64,000 nucleotides of DNA. Origin: Cristatella mucedo (taxonomy: Eukaryota; Bryozoa; Phylactolaemata; Cristatellidae). Both the position numbers and the translations under genes were made by a program. The DNA lies in assembly GCA_009760855.2 (NCBI GenBank), contig WPIO01000009.1, positions 5,834,001 to 5,898,000 on the forward strand, read 5' to 3'. Below are positions 35,301 through 49,850 of this stretch, piece after piece (within the stretch, counting starts at the first letter, position 1; each line of letters opens with the position of its first letter). The notes beneath the pieces are model-generated. The model was not told where the DNA came from. It saw only the letters and a list, made by a program, of their open reading frames with translations, and did not search any database.

Positions 35301-36312
35301 AATAATGCAAAATCACTTGTTTGGCAGCTTCAAGTGGGTTCGGTTTCTTCAAGGTTTTCGAAGGATAGTCTGCCAGGGCCACCAGGACACGGCACAAGCT
35401 TATGGGCGTGCCAAAGGTTCCCCTTTCACAAACTGCATTTCGACGACTGTGCCAGGAACTTCTTCAGGAAGTCAAGTTTGAGACATCCGTTTTTGCGCAT
35501 GCTTAGACGTAGACCAGAGCTGGTATGGAAAAAATCGATAGTGCAGTTGGAGCTAGAAACTAGCCAACTATGAAAAAAGTGCTTTGGTACCACACAAAAC
35601 CGCCACATGAGTCTTGGCAAATACCAGAAATACCTATTGCATGGTGATATGGATGTGCTAAAAAGTTTCCATGGAGATTCTGAAAAGAAAGTTCAATTTA
35701 ATACATGCAGTAGAAAAACCGAGAGAGTTGAGATCTAAGAAATTGTTCAAATGAATCTTTAATTCCCCGTTCATCAGAAAATGCAGCTGAACAGTTTCCT
35801 GTGTGTCATGTTATTGATTTCTTGCTTTGTTTTCGAACCACCTCGGGCCTTTGGTTGTGTCTACTCAAAGTAGCATGCTTCAAAGACTCGGTGATAGCTG
35901 AGAAAATGCTCGACAAAGTTGTTGAGATGCGTTGGTAGAGAGAGGGATCTTTGATACACTCAGTAAATTTAACTTCACAGCGATAAGCCGGTGCTACAAA
36001 ATAATATCTTTCGAAATGACCACTGACCATTAAGTCGGAAGCAAAAAATTGTTCAGGGTAATTGATAATGGCAAAACACGTTATTATTTTCGCATGTTTT
36101 TGGCACCTAATAAGCAAACCAAGTAGGTAGCCCGAAAATGTGTTATAATTATTGCTAACTCGTACAAATCCTGCATTCGAGTGAAAATTATTCGGTCAAA
36201 AGTCCATTAAACGCTGCAATATTTGAGGCTATATTTTGATCTTCAGGGTGCATGAATTTTTTGGGCCAGCACTGTATATACTGACACATTTTTATGTATA
36301 TAATTTACATGC

Positions 36313-36366
<54 letters not shown>

Positions 36367-38715
36367 GAGTGTGTGTGCATGTGTGTGTGCGTGTGCGTGT
36401 GTGTGCGTGTGTGTGCGTGTGTGTTTGTGTGCCTGCGCGCGAGCATGCGTGCGTGTGTGAGTGTACGGGCACACACATGTTGCTTGATGTCCCGACAGCA
36501 AGCAGGCGAGGTACAATAACACCTACGTGTCTGAGAGCAGCTGCGTATTTAGGCTCGCAGCAAGACCAAGGTCACGACCGTCCTCTCCTTCGCCCTCGTT
36601 CTCACTGCCCCCTTCTTTCTAGGCTGTAACATTGCCTCAATGCAAAAATAAACTCATAAACCCATATCATCAATAAACCATAAACTCAATAATCCATAAA
36701 CCAACGATAAACCATAAAACCACAAAATGTGCACAGGTACACGTGTACAAGCAAACGTAAAGTATTTGGACGGCTGGGGCAGCCACCATAATGGCTGCCT
36801 ACTCACCTGCATTTTGAATAAGTATTCAATGTTGGTGTCACCAAAAATATATACACTGGTTGTAATAAGAAAAAAGCATGAACGGTAATTATCACATATG
36901 GGGCTTAGTTTATAAAGCCAATATGACGTTGCACCTCCCTTATTTGCAGCGACCTATCGGCGCAGGCATAGAGCTGATCAAACGCTCGAAAATATCGGCC
37001 ACTATAATACCCCAGGTTAATTGCAAGCGTTCAAAATGCGCATCATCAGATGTGCTATGGACGACCGATTGCCTTAACTGTCGCTCAGCCTCGTCCCACA
37101 ACATGCTAAACTTGGTTAAGGTCTGGAGATTGACTCGGCCAATCCATAATCATCGCAGGAGAGTAACCAAACTAGGATGAATTGCTAAAAACTACCCTTG
37201 GCAGTGGTGTATTTTGGGTCGTGGTCGTGTTGCAAAATATAATCGAGTCCAAAAAGTGCCATCACACTCGTCAGTCGGACGGTCTGAAGAAGGTCTAAAT
37301 AAACGTCTTGGGTCACGATGCCTGGTATGCGATGCAGGACTCCGACACCATTTCTGCTGAAGCAAAACCACACCATGAGAAATTATCCCTAATTTGACCG
37401 TTGGCTTCAGGCTTTTGGGCAAGTGGGCTTCGTCAGGTCGCCGATACATGTAAAGCCTTCAACAGCAGTTCGAAAAGAGCATTAATTTACTTTCACAACT
37501 CCCATAAAACTCTATCACTATCTATAACAGTTCAGTGGATCTGAGCCCTAGCCTACTGTAAACGGCATATCATGGTCTTTGGGAACAGAAGCTGTCTCCT
37601 CTCTTTGAGACTCGAGAACTTTACTAGGCACGTTACGTACACAGGAACGGAAGCATAACAATTAACCTGGCTATCTACTTTCGTGCGCACTTCAACAGCA
37701 GCACTGCCATTTTTATTAACGGCGAACTTCCAAGCTGTGCTGCTAGGGCATTGCACAGATGGTGCTGACATTATCGTTAGGAAGGTGTCGTAGCGGCGGC
37801 TCCTGAGCGACAGTCCTTTTGCCACAAATGCATCGCAAGTAACAATCCTTTCCAGCCCTCGCTCACGAGTGAGTGATACTGGCAAAAGGGCTGGCTGCTC
37901 AAACCGCAGCTCAAACGCAGGTCGCTCAGGAGTGGCCCAATGCACGCACGCAGACGATACTACAATACGAGAGAGTGGGTGGCAGCAATCAAGGACGTCC
38001 ATTCCTACGCTGACCACGAGCTCTTTTGCTACAGACCTTGCCAGACGTCGCCTACCTTGATGCACGGGCCCGGTGCCAGCACGGCTGCAGCTGCAGTCTG
38101 CAATCGCTCTGCGACCCAGGGCACGAGGATGGTGCAGGCAGCGAACAGGCGCCTCTGCATGGGCGACGGCTGAGCGCCGGCAAGCGCCGACCGGGCGTCC
38201 TTGTAGCGAGTCTCTAGCATCGACTGGCCGAACGTGGCACCGTGGCTGCTGAGAGAGTACTGCAACACGGCACAAAAGCACAGCTCGCAATGGGATTCCG
38301 ACCACAGAAGACATGCAACCGCAGGCGCACAGATTAGCCAATGGCCTTTGCTTACTTTCCACAGTATGAAGTGAATGACAGCCGTCACCTCTGGCTCGTA
38401 TTTCTCGATGCAAAAGCTCTGAAGGAATAGAAAGCTCGCCGAAACTGGAGCGAGCATGAGCGAGCACCAGCAGAGCGGGAGCAGCTCGACAAGACATCGA
38501 GCATCCCCTTCCCCTCCAGGAAGTACAGGCAGCACCCATTAGAGCAGCTTAGAGCTATCGATAGAGCCAGCTAGCAGCAGCAGGACCCAGTCTGCACAGT
38601 GTCACCAACGGCTTCTCGTAATACACACTGGACTAGCATGCATCCACATACAATAGCTGTTGTTTATTATGCAGCTGATTGCTATCCTGTAACTGAGTAG
38701 GTTAAAGCACTTCGG

Positions 38716-38799
<84 letters not shown>

Positions 38800-41700
38800 G
38801 GCGGGAAGGAGAGAGAGAGAGGGAGAGAGGTAAGAGAGCAAGTGAGGGCTTTAGGGAGTGAGCAAATGCAAGACAGCATGAAAAGGTACACTGTTCACAA
38901 AATTGACAGCTGAGGCAATTCTCATCGTGACAATATTTACGCCATTTCCATGAGAGGCAAGATAAAACCGCAAACGATAGTGAATCGAAATGCAAATGCA
39001 CGGAAATCGCTCACTGATAGACAGAAGATTAGCACAGTACTCTAAAACAATATGAGCCATTCGCACGAGGAGGCCGAGGCAATACAAGGGTAGCAGACGC
39101 TGGTGATGACATCCACAAACTGATCATCAGCGAATTGACGAGCAGCTCAGAGCAAACGAGGAGGCTCAGGCTTCTCGTGCAGAAGATGTCAACTTGCACG
39201 GGGTTTGTATGCACCGAGGTTCTTGAAAGAAGGACATATTACCAGGCTGGTGATATAATATATAATTCATTTTTATAGTGATCTAAGAGAACATAATCTC
39301 TATTCAAGTGCTTCACATGTGCCACGGGGCTCGAGCCCATGACCTCAGCCATCAACATCTAGCTTGACCTTGATAAGGGCTAGCAACTTAACCACTGGGC
39401 GAAACCAGCATGGCAATCCAAGCATTCAAATTCATCCGGAACACTAGCAAGCAGTTTGATCAGGATCCAAGTAGTACATTTCAATCGACTCATCATCGAT
39501 AAGCTGACGAAACTGGCCTAAGTCTGGCAAACTAAGTTATTGGAGCCAGATGTATCAAGCCCTAGAATAGCAAGTTTCCATTTCAGAGTTAATCAAAAAA
39601 GTAAGTAAGCTAGCGGATCCTATGATGATCCGGCCAACCCAAGCTGCTAGATGGCTGAGTTCGATTGTGCAGTGTAAAAGCAGCTGTAGCAGCTAATTCA
39701 GAGGGCTAGGCAGTTCCTAAAGCCATCGGGCTGTACAAGCAACAAAGTGAACATTTAAGGCCACCAAACGAAGGTGAGGTCACATACTCATCCGAGGTAT
39801 ATCTGAAGTCAACCGTCAACGTGCGCCAACTCAGACGCATCGACTGAAACCACATACACATAGCACTAATATCTGCCTCTTGCAGTCGCAGGGCGGCAAC
39901 TTGCCAGTTACCTGCCAGCTTGGATGGATTACCACCTCACAGGCTGGCCTAGCAAAATCTCTTATGGGTAATTGTCAAGGAAATACTGGAAAGATTGGTC
40001 CAACAATCAAATAATTATCTAGGGTAGATTTCAAAAGACAATTATGCTACGAATGGGTTCTGGAGCTGTAACGATTTCCACATAAAAAGAAAGCATTAAA
40101 AAGCGATTAGGGAAACCACGCCTAAACAGGAAGTAAATCAAAAGCAACATGTAAACAAATTTTTAATATGTAATTCATTTGTATAGCGCCCCAAGAGAAC
40201 TTACTCTCTATTCAGGTGCTTCACATATGCCTCAGGGCTTGAGCCCACGACCTCTGCCAGACCTTGGTCGGGGCAAGCACCTTAACCGCTGGACCAAACC
40301 AGTTCGGCAAATCAAACGTTTATCAATCTCTGAATCATACACGACCTTTTCCCTTAACTTCTTGAACCTTGGTGAATCAGGGTACATTTTTTAAACTTGT
40401 AGAGGTACCTTCTTGTGACTTTCAAACAGCTCCATTCACAGTTTACCTTTGTACTTTGTAAATTCAATAACTTGGGCCAATACTTGACGGATCAACGTGA
40501 AATTGCACTTGTACGTCCAGCTCTACTAGCACACCGATGCAGGAGTTCATTCCTAATTGCAGTTCGATATGTTTTGCTATACAAGTCATCAGGCGTTCTT
40601 GAATTATATTATCTGCAATCATAGAAACATGTAGCAAACCTTTTCTAACCGAAATCCCAGTCACGGAGGCATCGCTACCGTCTGTCTGCCAAAGCTACAA
40701 AGCAATTAGGAGAAAATGGCCGATATCCGGGCGAGCACCCTGAAATACGTCAAGGGTGCAGTGTCTGGGTAAATCTAGGACAACTTCAGAGTTCCTACCT
40801 AACGAAGCACGAAAGTTGGAAACCGTTTTTCTGAGAAGTTCGATTAATATTTCCAGTCGTAGCATATTTCTATCAAAGATTATTGCCTTAGCAAGAGCTG
40901 TAAGCAATTTAGCTCACGAGGACAGGTGCAGTCACTAGTGCAGTCATGAAAATTACCAACGAAGGTACAGTCGATGCATGCAGCAGCGCCTGCTGTTTCT
41001 TCGGTGCCGTGAGATGCTGGCCTGCTAAACCGGCCCGATTAAGACAGTGCAACAGATTATTTTTTAATAGGTCCTGAATTATAATAATTACAAACCGGAT
41101 GTCATACTATACTGTTTAGACCTCACAAAGAGATCCGGAATGACGGTTAAAGAGCTGTACACTATGGCTAGTGTGGCACACAAGCTACCTCTTTGCGAAT
41201 GTGGAATATGCAGCTCTATGTTAAGGATAGTGACTTATTATAAAAGTACAGGCTGATTGCTGGCTTCCTTTGTGATCGGTGCCATTCCTTCTTGCATCCA
41301 TGTACTTCGAAGCGCTAGCTTCAACAGTACCGGTTTGACGTCTGCAAGGACTAGAATCCGGGCACGCGATACCGTCTAGAAGAAGGACTTTAGCCCAGGA
41401 CCCTATACTACAGTCACATCTTTGATTACCTTCTACAAACTAGGTGATCGTGGATACACACAAAAACGTGCTGGACTCAAGTCAATCACAATCTGGCTAT
41501 TTCATACAGTTACAAGTTGGGGTGATGTGGTCGTGAAGTCCTCTATATTGTTGCACGCCAACTCAGATCAGCTGCAATGCAGCTCCCATTGATAAGATAA
41601 TGGTGCAGCGACTTAACATACATACTTGTCGAAGCTATGGCCCAACAAAATTAGGTCATTTAAAAAAAATGTCAACAAGTGGGAGTAGATATTCAACAAC

Positions 41701-44700
41701 ATGCGGGTTAGTGTTTGCCTGGGATGACTTTCCAATAAAGCGCATTGATCCATTGACGATAGTAATAATAATAGGTCGGTTGCATAGGGCACTATGATTA
41801 CTAAATCTCTATTCCAGGCGCTTTACCACTTACTGCAAGAGAAGCAATGACCAACGGTTACTAATATGCAGGGTATCATCCTTAGAAAAGCATGCAAAAG
41901 TACACAAGAAGATATTCAGGGCCACTGGTTAGTGGGGCTGCTGCTTAGTCATTTACACTTAAATCACAAATAGTTGAGCACCCAAAGCACACGGATTAAA
42001 AAGACAAGTTCCCTGGGGCGTAGCGAAAGCTAAGCGGAACATATGCGACTTCAGCTGAGACTTAAATGATGCAAAGTTATTGCAAGTGGTGACAGAAGCG
42101 GAAGGCGACTTCCAGACCTTCGGTGCATACACACTGATGGCTTGACACCGAAGGATTTCAGTTTAGTTCGAGGAACAATGAGATGACTAGAAGCCAATGA
42201 GCATGAGGTGCAAGAGCATACTAGAAGAGCAAGGAGGTCGGATGGCCAAGCTGGTGTCAGTAAGTGGAGCGATCTGCGGGCCAGAGAGATGATGCTAATG
42301 ATGTTAAAGCCGTTTCGATGCTTGATAGGGAGCCAGTGAAGCTCAGACAGAAGTTGTATGATGTGGCAGCTATGCTTCTATGACAGACCAGACGAGCTTG
42401 CAGAGTTTTGCACCAGCTGCAGACGATTAAAGGGGACAGACCCAGTATTTCCAGAATAAAGAGAACTGCAGTCTCTAGATGCAATGTCACAAATGCATGA
42501 ACTAGTTGGGCTCTCGAAATCTCGTCTAAGCAGGCCCTAATTTTTCCCATGTTCCTCAGCTGAAAGTAGGCCGACTTGACAGCGGAAGTAATTCGATGGC
42601 ACACTCAGATTATGGCAAGCCGTTACTGGAGTGATGCTAGGTGAACCAGTCTTGAGGGGGAGGTCCTCTATATTAAGTGATACTTAACTTGCCCGTAATT
42701 CTTAGCTTAATCTTGGAGTCATTAAGCTTTAGACATTCTAGTGGCCATCCAAGTGCGAATGTCATCGGTGCAGGCTACAAAGGCTACAAGGGAATTAAGT
42801 GAGTTGCATGCAGAGCAAAGCTGAGAAGGGTTAATAGAATGCAGTCAGAATAGGTACATATGAAGAATGCCGATGATGTACAGAGCAGGTTTTTACCTTG
42901 AAATATTTGAAAATTCCAACGAACTTGCTTCTAAGGATGTCCAGAATTTCACTATCTAATTCACTGGCATCAAGCTGTAACAAAGACAACTTTTATGATA
43001 TCACTGCATCCACCAATTCATCATATAGTACCAAGTCAAGGTACACTTAGCCATCAGCTACTATAACACCTAGCACCCAATACAAGGTTCATGGATATTT
43101 GTCAGACTGGCAATATATTATTTACGTTTGTCCTTTCTACTTTTGCCTTGATGCCAACAAGCCTATGCACCAGCTAGGAAGTACAGTAATCCACCTTCAA
43201 CAAGTAGTGGGTCTACTAGTCACAACGATGGATCACGAATTTCTTGTACTACTTATGTGCGTTAAGAATAGCAATAGCAAAGCACAGTAGTGCACATCAA
43301 GAGAACATCTTGTTAAAGACACTTAAAAAATGCTGAAGAGAGAGCACATCAGCTGCTCAGCGATAACAGCATGCACAATTACACCACAAGTAACAACAAT
43401 AATACATTTGATATAGCACCTTCAAAGGACTCAATCTCTTTCTAGGCACTTTACATTTGCTGCACAGGAAGCACGATTGAATGGTTAGTGGAAGCACTCT
43501 CAATAGACAACAAGAATGACATGGTTAGAGGTGACATGCACACAGGGTCAGCATGCAAGTGTGGTTAGTGGCAGCAGGCAACAGTGTCAGCATGCACAAG
43601 CACATAAGGACGAACCACAGGGACCCACTAAATGCTGTCCTAAATAGGTGTTTTAAGTTCCTTTTAAATGTGGTCAGGTCAGGGGATGTTCTGACGCAGG
43701 TCGGGAGGGAGTTCCAGGCTTTGGGAGCATACGAACTAAATGCACGGTCTCCAGAGGATTTAAGGTTTGTACGAGGTATTTGTAGACTGTTGGATTCCGA
43801 AAAGCGGGTGGTACGATGCTTGGCCTGATGGACGAATCACAGGGACCCACTAAGTTTCAAGCACACATTCGCTGATTCACATGGGCGAAGCAAATGCTGC
43901 GAGGAAGAGCAGAGTCTTTGCTGGTCTTGCTTTATATGTCTGTAACTGACTGCTCGCTGACCTACCGGCATGTGCGATCAGGCGATTGCAGCTGGTGCAA
44001 AACTCGGCAGCTAGGCTTGTCTGTCGTGAGCGTCGCAGTTGCCACATCACACCACTTCTCGCCGACCTGCACTGGCTAGCAAATCAAGCAACGGATCGAC
44101 TTCAAGATTTTGTTGCTCACTTTGAGGTCCCTTCATTCTATGGCTCCAGCCTACCTATCAGATCTACTACCCCACCAGGCTAAGCAATCGTACCACCTGC
44201 TTTTCGGAATCCAACTGTTTACCTGTACCTCGTACAAACCTCAAATCCTTTGGAGATCGCACATTTAGTTCGTATGCTCCCAAAGCCTGGAACTCTGACC
44301 CTCTCAGATCATTGTTCGGTCTCGTTTACTGTTCCTGCTCCCTCGTACATACAGGACAATGTCGAATTTGCAAAACGACGTAACTTACAAAGCATTGACA
44401 TGGACAAGTCTTTCAAATCTGTTTGTATTGCAGGTCTTTTTTATCTGCATTCAGACTCGACCGGTAGCCTCGATACCCTCACTGATGCGATGAACATGAT
44501 ACTCAGAAGTGCTCTTGACAAGCATGCTTCCGTTCGCTCTATCCGTGTTCAAAGTCGTGGGGATTCCTTTCAATTTAAAAAAAAACTCCTAAATATGCCC
44601 CGGGTTAAGCGTCGTTTCAACGTCGTTTCAAGAAATCGGGGTATGATGCAGATCTAGTAAATTTCAAAGACTTCCTTCGAGTTTACATCCGAAAGCTTAA

Positions 44701-47700
44701 AAAAACTAGGGCTTCTTTTTTCATGCGAAAGCTGAATTCCTGCCAGTCGGACCCTAAACAGATTTATTAGACAGCAAACCATTTACTGGCATTCTTCCTT
44801 TCTTATCAATGATTCTTGAAAAAATGGTTACTACACAGCGGGTTGAACATATTGAAAATAATGGAATGTCAGAAACATTTAAATCAGGGTTCAAGAGGCA
44901 GCACTCCACTGAAACTGCTCTCCTCCGTGTTAACAATGACATTCTACGTGGCAACGACAACGGGAATGTCACTGCCCTAGCTCTGCTAGATCTGTCTGCT
45001 GCCTTCGACACCATTGATCACGAAGTTCTGCTTGAACGATTGAGAACAACGATCGGTCTGGCAGATGAAGCACTGGCGTGGTTTAAATCATACTTGTCTG
45101 ATCGTGCTCAATCCGTGTTGTGTGGGGGTCAGGTCTCAGACACGAGAAGGGTCACCTGTGGAATCCCTCAAGGGTCTGTACTCAGTCTTTACTGAAAAAA
45201 CTATGCAGATTCGTGCTTCCATAAAGCCCCCTCCGACTAAAGCAATCGAAGTTCCACAACCTGTGACCTACCTTAATAGGTTCTCCGAGGTTTCTGCATG
45301 CGATGTGGCTACCTTAAGAAGGTCTAGCAAAAAGGGTTCGTCTCCTGAAGACCATATACCTTTATCTCTGTGGTCTTCACTAGCTGACCAACTTAGCCCT
45401 GCCATAACCAAGATTTTTAATGCTTCTTTGGGAAGAGGGGTCATCCCCAAGTCCTTCAAATCGGCGTTCGTTAGACCAACTCTTAAAAAGCTTGGATTAG
45501 ACACAGGTCCTAGCAAACTATCGCCCAGTTTCCATTCTTCCTTTCTTATCAATGATTCTTGAAAAAATGGTTACTACGCAGCTGGTTGAACATATTGAAA
45601 ATAATGGAATGTCAGAAACATTTCAATCAGGGTTCAAGAGGCAGCACTCCACTGAAACTGCTCTCCTCCGTGTTAACAATGACATTCTACGTGGCAACGA
45701 CAACGGGAATGTCACTGCCCTAGCTCTGCTAGATCTGTCTGCTGCCTTCGACACCGTTGATCACGATCTTCTGCTTGAACGATTGAGAACAACGATCGGT
45801 CTGGCAGATGAAGCACTGGCACGGTTTGAATCATACTTGTCTGATCGTGTTCAATTCGTGTCGTGTGGGGGTCAGGTCTCACCCACGAGAAAGGTCACCT
45901 GTGAAGTCCCTTAAGGGTCTGTGCTTGGTCCCTTGCTGTTCACCATTTATACACAACCTCTGGGAAAAGTGATTAAGGTCCATGGAATAGGATATCACTT
46001 TTATGCTGACGACACTCAGTTGTATTTGTCATTCAAACCGTCGGAATCTGCTGCAGCAACTGAGAAACTGAATGCTTGCCTTGCCGATATTCGATGTTGG
46101 AAAACTTCCTGAAATTAAATGATGATTAAACCGACCTGCTGCTCATAGGACACCCTAAGCATGTGGCTGGATTAAAAGGCTTTGCTTTTCTAATATGTGA
46201 TGCTGTCGTGCGACCATTGCCACGTGCTGGAAATTTAGGTGTCGTTTTCCACAGCTTCCTAAGTTTTAAAAGCTTCATTCAGAAGACAGCCTCTACAGCT
46301 AGCCATCACATTCGATCCCTATCCAAGATTAGGAGCTGTCTCCCACAGTTGCTTGTAAAAAATTTAACTAGCTCCTTAGTTCTGTCTCGGCTTGATTTTT
46401 GTAATTTTCTTTTTGCTGGGCTGCCAAAGAAAGCTATTATGCCACTACAGCTGACTATGAATATGGTTGCAAAGCTAGTCTTCAAGTCCCAGCGGTTTGA
46501 GCATGTGTCTCCTTTGCTGAAAGAGCTAGGATGGTTGCCGGTTGAGCAACGGATGCAGAGCCAAGTTCTTACGCTGACCCACAAGGCCCGCCATGGCTTG
46601 GCTCCTTCGTACCTAGCTGAACTGCTGCATCAGTTTCAGCCTGTTCGCGCTCTGAGGTCCTGTGTGGACAATAAATTAGCTGTTCCATTCCTCTGCTTAA
46701 AGACAGTTGGCTACAGAAGCTTGAGCTCTGCAGGTCCTAGACTGTGGAACTCGCTTCCACAATTCTTAAGCAACGACAACTACTCTCCTACTGCCGACTA
46801 TGGCTCATTCTTTTCAGCAGTCCTAAGCTGCTACTTCCATGCTACTCACTACCTCAACTGCTCTACTGGCTCTGCTATGCTTCCCACTTTCTCTTTGTTG
46901 CGTGAGTCAGAGTCTTTTGGCTACCGAATGCGTACCGAAAGCTGCTTAGGCTGGGCTGTGAGTGCGCTATACAAAACTCTCCTGAGTAACACCCACATGG
47001 TCTTTATGACTTTGTGGAGTTTTGTGGAGACGGAGATACATTTCATTACATTAACTCACTCCCGACTTTCGTCACGATATCCCCTGACTTGACCAAATTT
47101 TACGACAACATTTAGTGGGTCCCTGTGATTCGTCCTTTACATGCTTGTGCGTGCTGATTTTGTGCATGCTGCCACTAACCACATTTGCATGCTGACCCTG
47201 TGCATGTCACCCCTAACCAAGTTATTCATGTGTTTATCAAGCATGATACCACTCACCATTTGATCATGTTTCCTTTGCAGCAAATGTAAAGTGCCTAGAA
47301 AGAGATTGAGCTCTCTGAGGATGCTTTATCAGGTGTACTACCATTATTATTATTATTCAAGTCACATGAAGTGTTATGAAGTTCATTGGCAGCAAGCTCT
47401 AGGCATGGGATGCATAGGAACTAAAGACCCTATCTCCAAAAGATCTGAGGTCGTTTTGTGGCACAGCTAAATGACCCATGTCAGACGAGTGGTTGGTGAG
47501 GGGAGGAGTAGCTATCTCAAATGCAGGGCTTGTCTGCATTCACACCATCAGCGATATCTTTTAGTATGCCTACACAAAGAATGTGATACACGTGGGTTCC
47601 ATTCGATGCATTAGATCCATGTTGTACATTTACAAATGTCTAACGTCACGAAGTGTGAGATGCAATACCGGGAGAAGGAGCTATATACAGTATCTGCAAT

Positions 47701-48659
47701 AGAGAAAACCCCAGACCACAAACAAGAAAAGCTGTGTCAGTAAAGGGGAGGCTCAATCTTGTTCATTAGAAATATTTATAGGAGGACCAGATGCAGACTC
47801 AAAGCTAGGACACAAGTGAAATTTCGTTGGAAGTCGTGCTAGACCAGGCCTTGACAAACTAGCTACTGTGGTGTCAAGCACAGGCAGTTTATTGTAACAC
47901 CCCCTCAATATGGAGATAGTGACTCGGTTTGCATAGCTTCCTAGTTTGGGAGTACACCATTGCTTAATGTCAGAGGCAGGCAGATAATGGAAAAAGACTA
48001 GAATTAACGTCGCTCTTCCTAGAGGAACGACTACCTATTTCGGTTTATAAGGCCCATCTTTAAAAATAAGCAAGTTAATGTGTGCATGCAACATACCATA
48101 GTGACTGCTTTCGAAGCATCTTGATAGGCTACTTTCAGTCACGTGACAGAACAAGATGGCATTGGTATGGTTTTGCTTCACTAAGTACTCAGTAATTTAC
48201 TCAAACTGAGCATAACACAAATAAACTGTTGCAATACCACGTGGAGCAATTTTGCAGCCAATAATCAGGGTGGGGTAGATGCAGCCCTAATTAAAAAACA
48301 GCTGTCCACAACCTGTCTTCATGCATAATAGCAAGAGAGACGCAAGGAAAAGAATTGATTATCCATCAAATCCAGAAAAATCGGCATGGTTGAAAAAATG
48401 TATATACGCAGACAAAAATAAATGCAGAAAGTATGCATACAAACACATTCTACTGTAACTGAGCCAGAGAGCCAGAGAATAGAGTGATCTGCGAGCGAGT
48501 GACAGGATGCATGAAGGGGAGCTAGTAGAGGTAATAAGTAAATTAATAAAATAACTGTATAGCACCCTAAGACAACTAAAATAATCAAAAATTTTGTATA
48601 GCACCCTTACAGAACTACAGTACATCTCTTCCTAGGTACATTCACATACTATTATACTA

Positions 48660-48700
<41 letters not shown>

Positions 48701-49809
48701 TATCACATACTATTTCTAGGTACATGCATTCATATGTAGGAGAAGCATGTCAATTAAGTGAGAAGTGGTGTAATGTGGTGATGACGACATTATTCCCAAC
48801 AGACGAGCCTAGCTGCCGAGTTCTGCACTATCTGTAAGTGACTTATTGCATGAGCAGGAAGACATATGGGTGACAAATAGTAGAGACTGAATGTCACAAC
48901 TGAATATACTAACTGGGCTGTGCTAGCTTTACCGAAGCATACACAATTTTTGCAATGATATGTAACTGAGAGTAGGCAGACTTGAATGTCACAGGCTAAA
49001 CTTGTCACCCAATGAAATGTCATTTTGGAGTAGAATGCCCAGGCTCTGAGCAACAGCTCGGTTTTGAGGGTGAGCCTTTCCAGTTGTTGACTGACACTAG
49101 ATTTTCTTATAACTATGAGACCGGGCTTGTCGTCTTCCTAGTTAAGAAAGTTAACAGTCACCTAAGTGAGCATGACAATGCAAGCTATGAGGATTTGAGA
49201 CTAGAGGTTGAGGTGATGGAATGCGGGTAGAGAGCACAACACATATAGAGCTGGGTGTCATCAGCAGATAGATGAAAACCATGACTGTGATTACTGATGA
49301 TATTGGTGAGAGAGACAGAGAAAGCATCACTGATCAGAAGAACCTAGAACAGATCCTTGGGGCGCCCAGTACTTCAAAGGCACACTAGACGACTGGTGAC
49401 CCTTGATATTTGCACTCTGAAATCACCCACTAGGATCGAACTTAAAGTACGAGTGCTATGCTAGCGATGTCTAGGCAAGACGATAGGCATTCAAAATATT
49501 GTAAGATAACATAGTCCATTCACTGCATCCCATTAGCAATGTTTTTGTAGATGGAAGCGAAAGCCGAAACAGCCTATGATCACAGCACTATGTGGCCCTG
49601 GTCAACAGAAATGAAATACCACAGCTGCAGTCTAATAATGGCTATAGGACTAGGCTCACAATCTATGGCATGCCACTTCGGAAGGATGGAAAAAGCAAAC
49701 AGGTTTCGGTTTCACAGCATGCTTATCACATGATCGATATAACGTACACATTTAAGAACACATACATGTACAAGTGTGCATGCGTGCACACACAAACGCA
49801 CACACATAT

Positions 49810-49850
<41 letters not shown>

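Noticed and set aside
40695-40907. 70-codon minus-strand frame with acceptor TTGCTTACAG in PEX2 intron 2, considered as an extra PEX2 exon
   Set aside because: Its frame does not fit phase-0 splicing with the neighbours (a TAA appears at once), and exons 2 and 3 already join to the family sequence.
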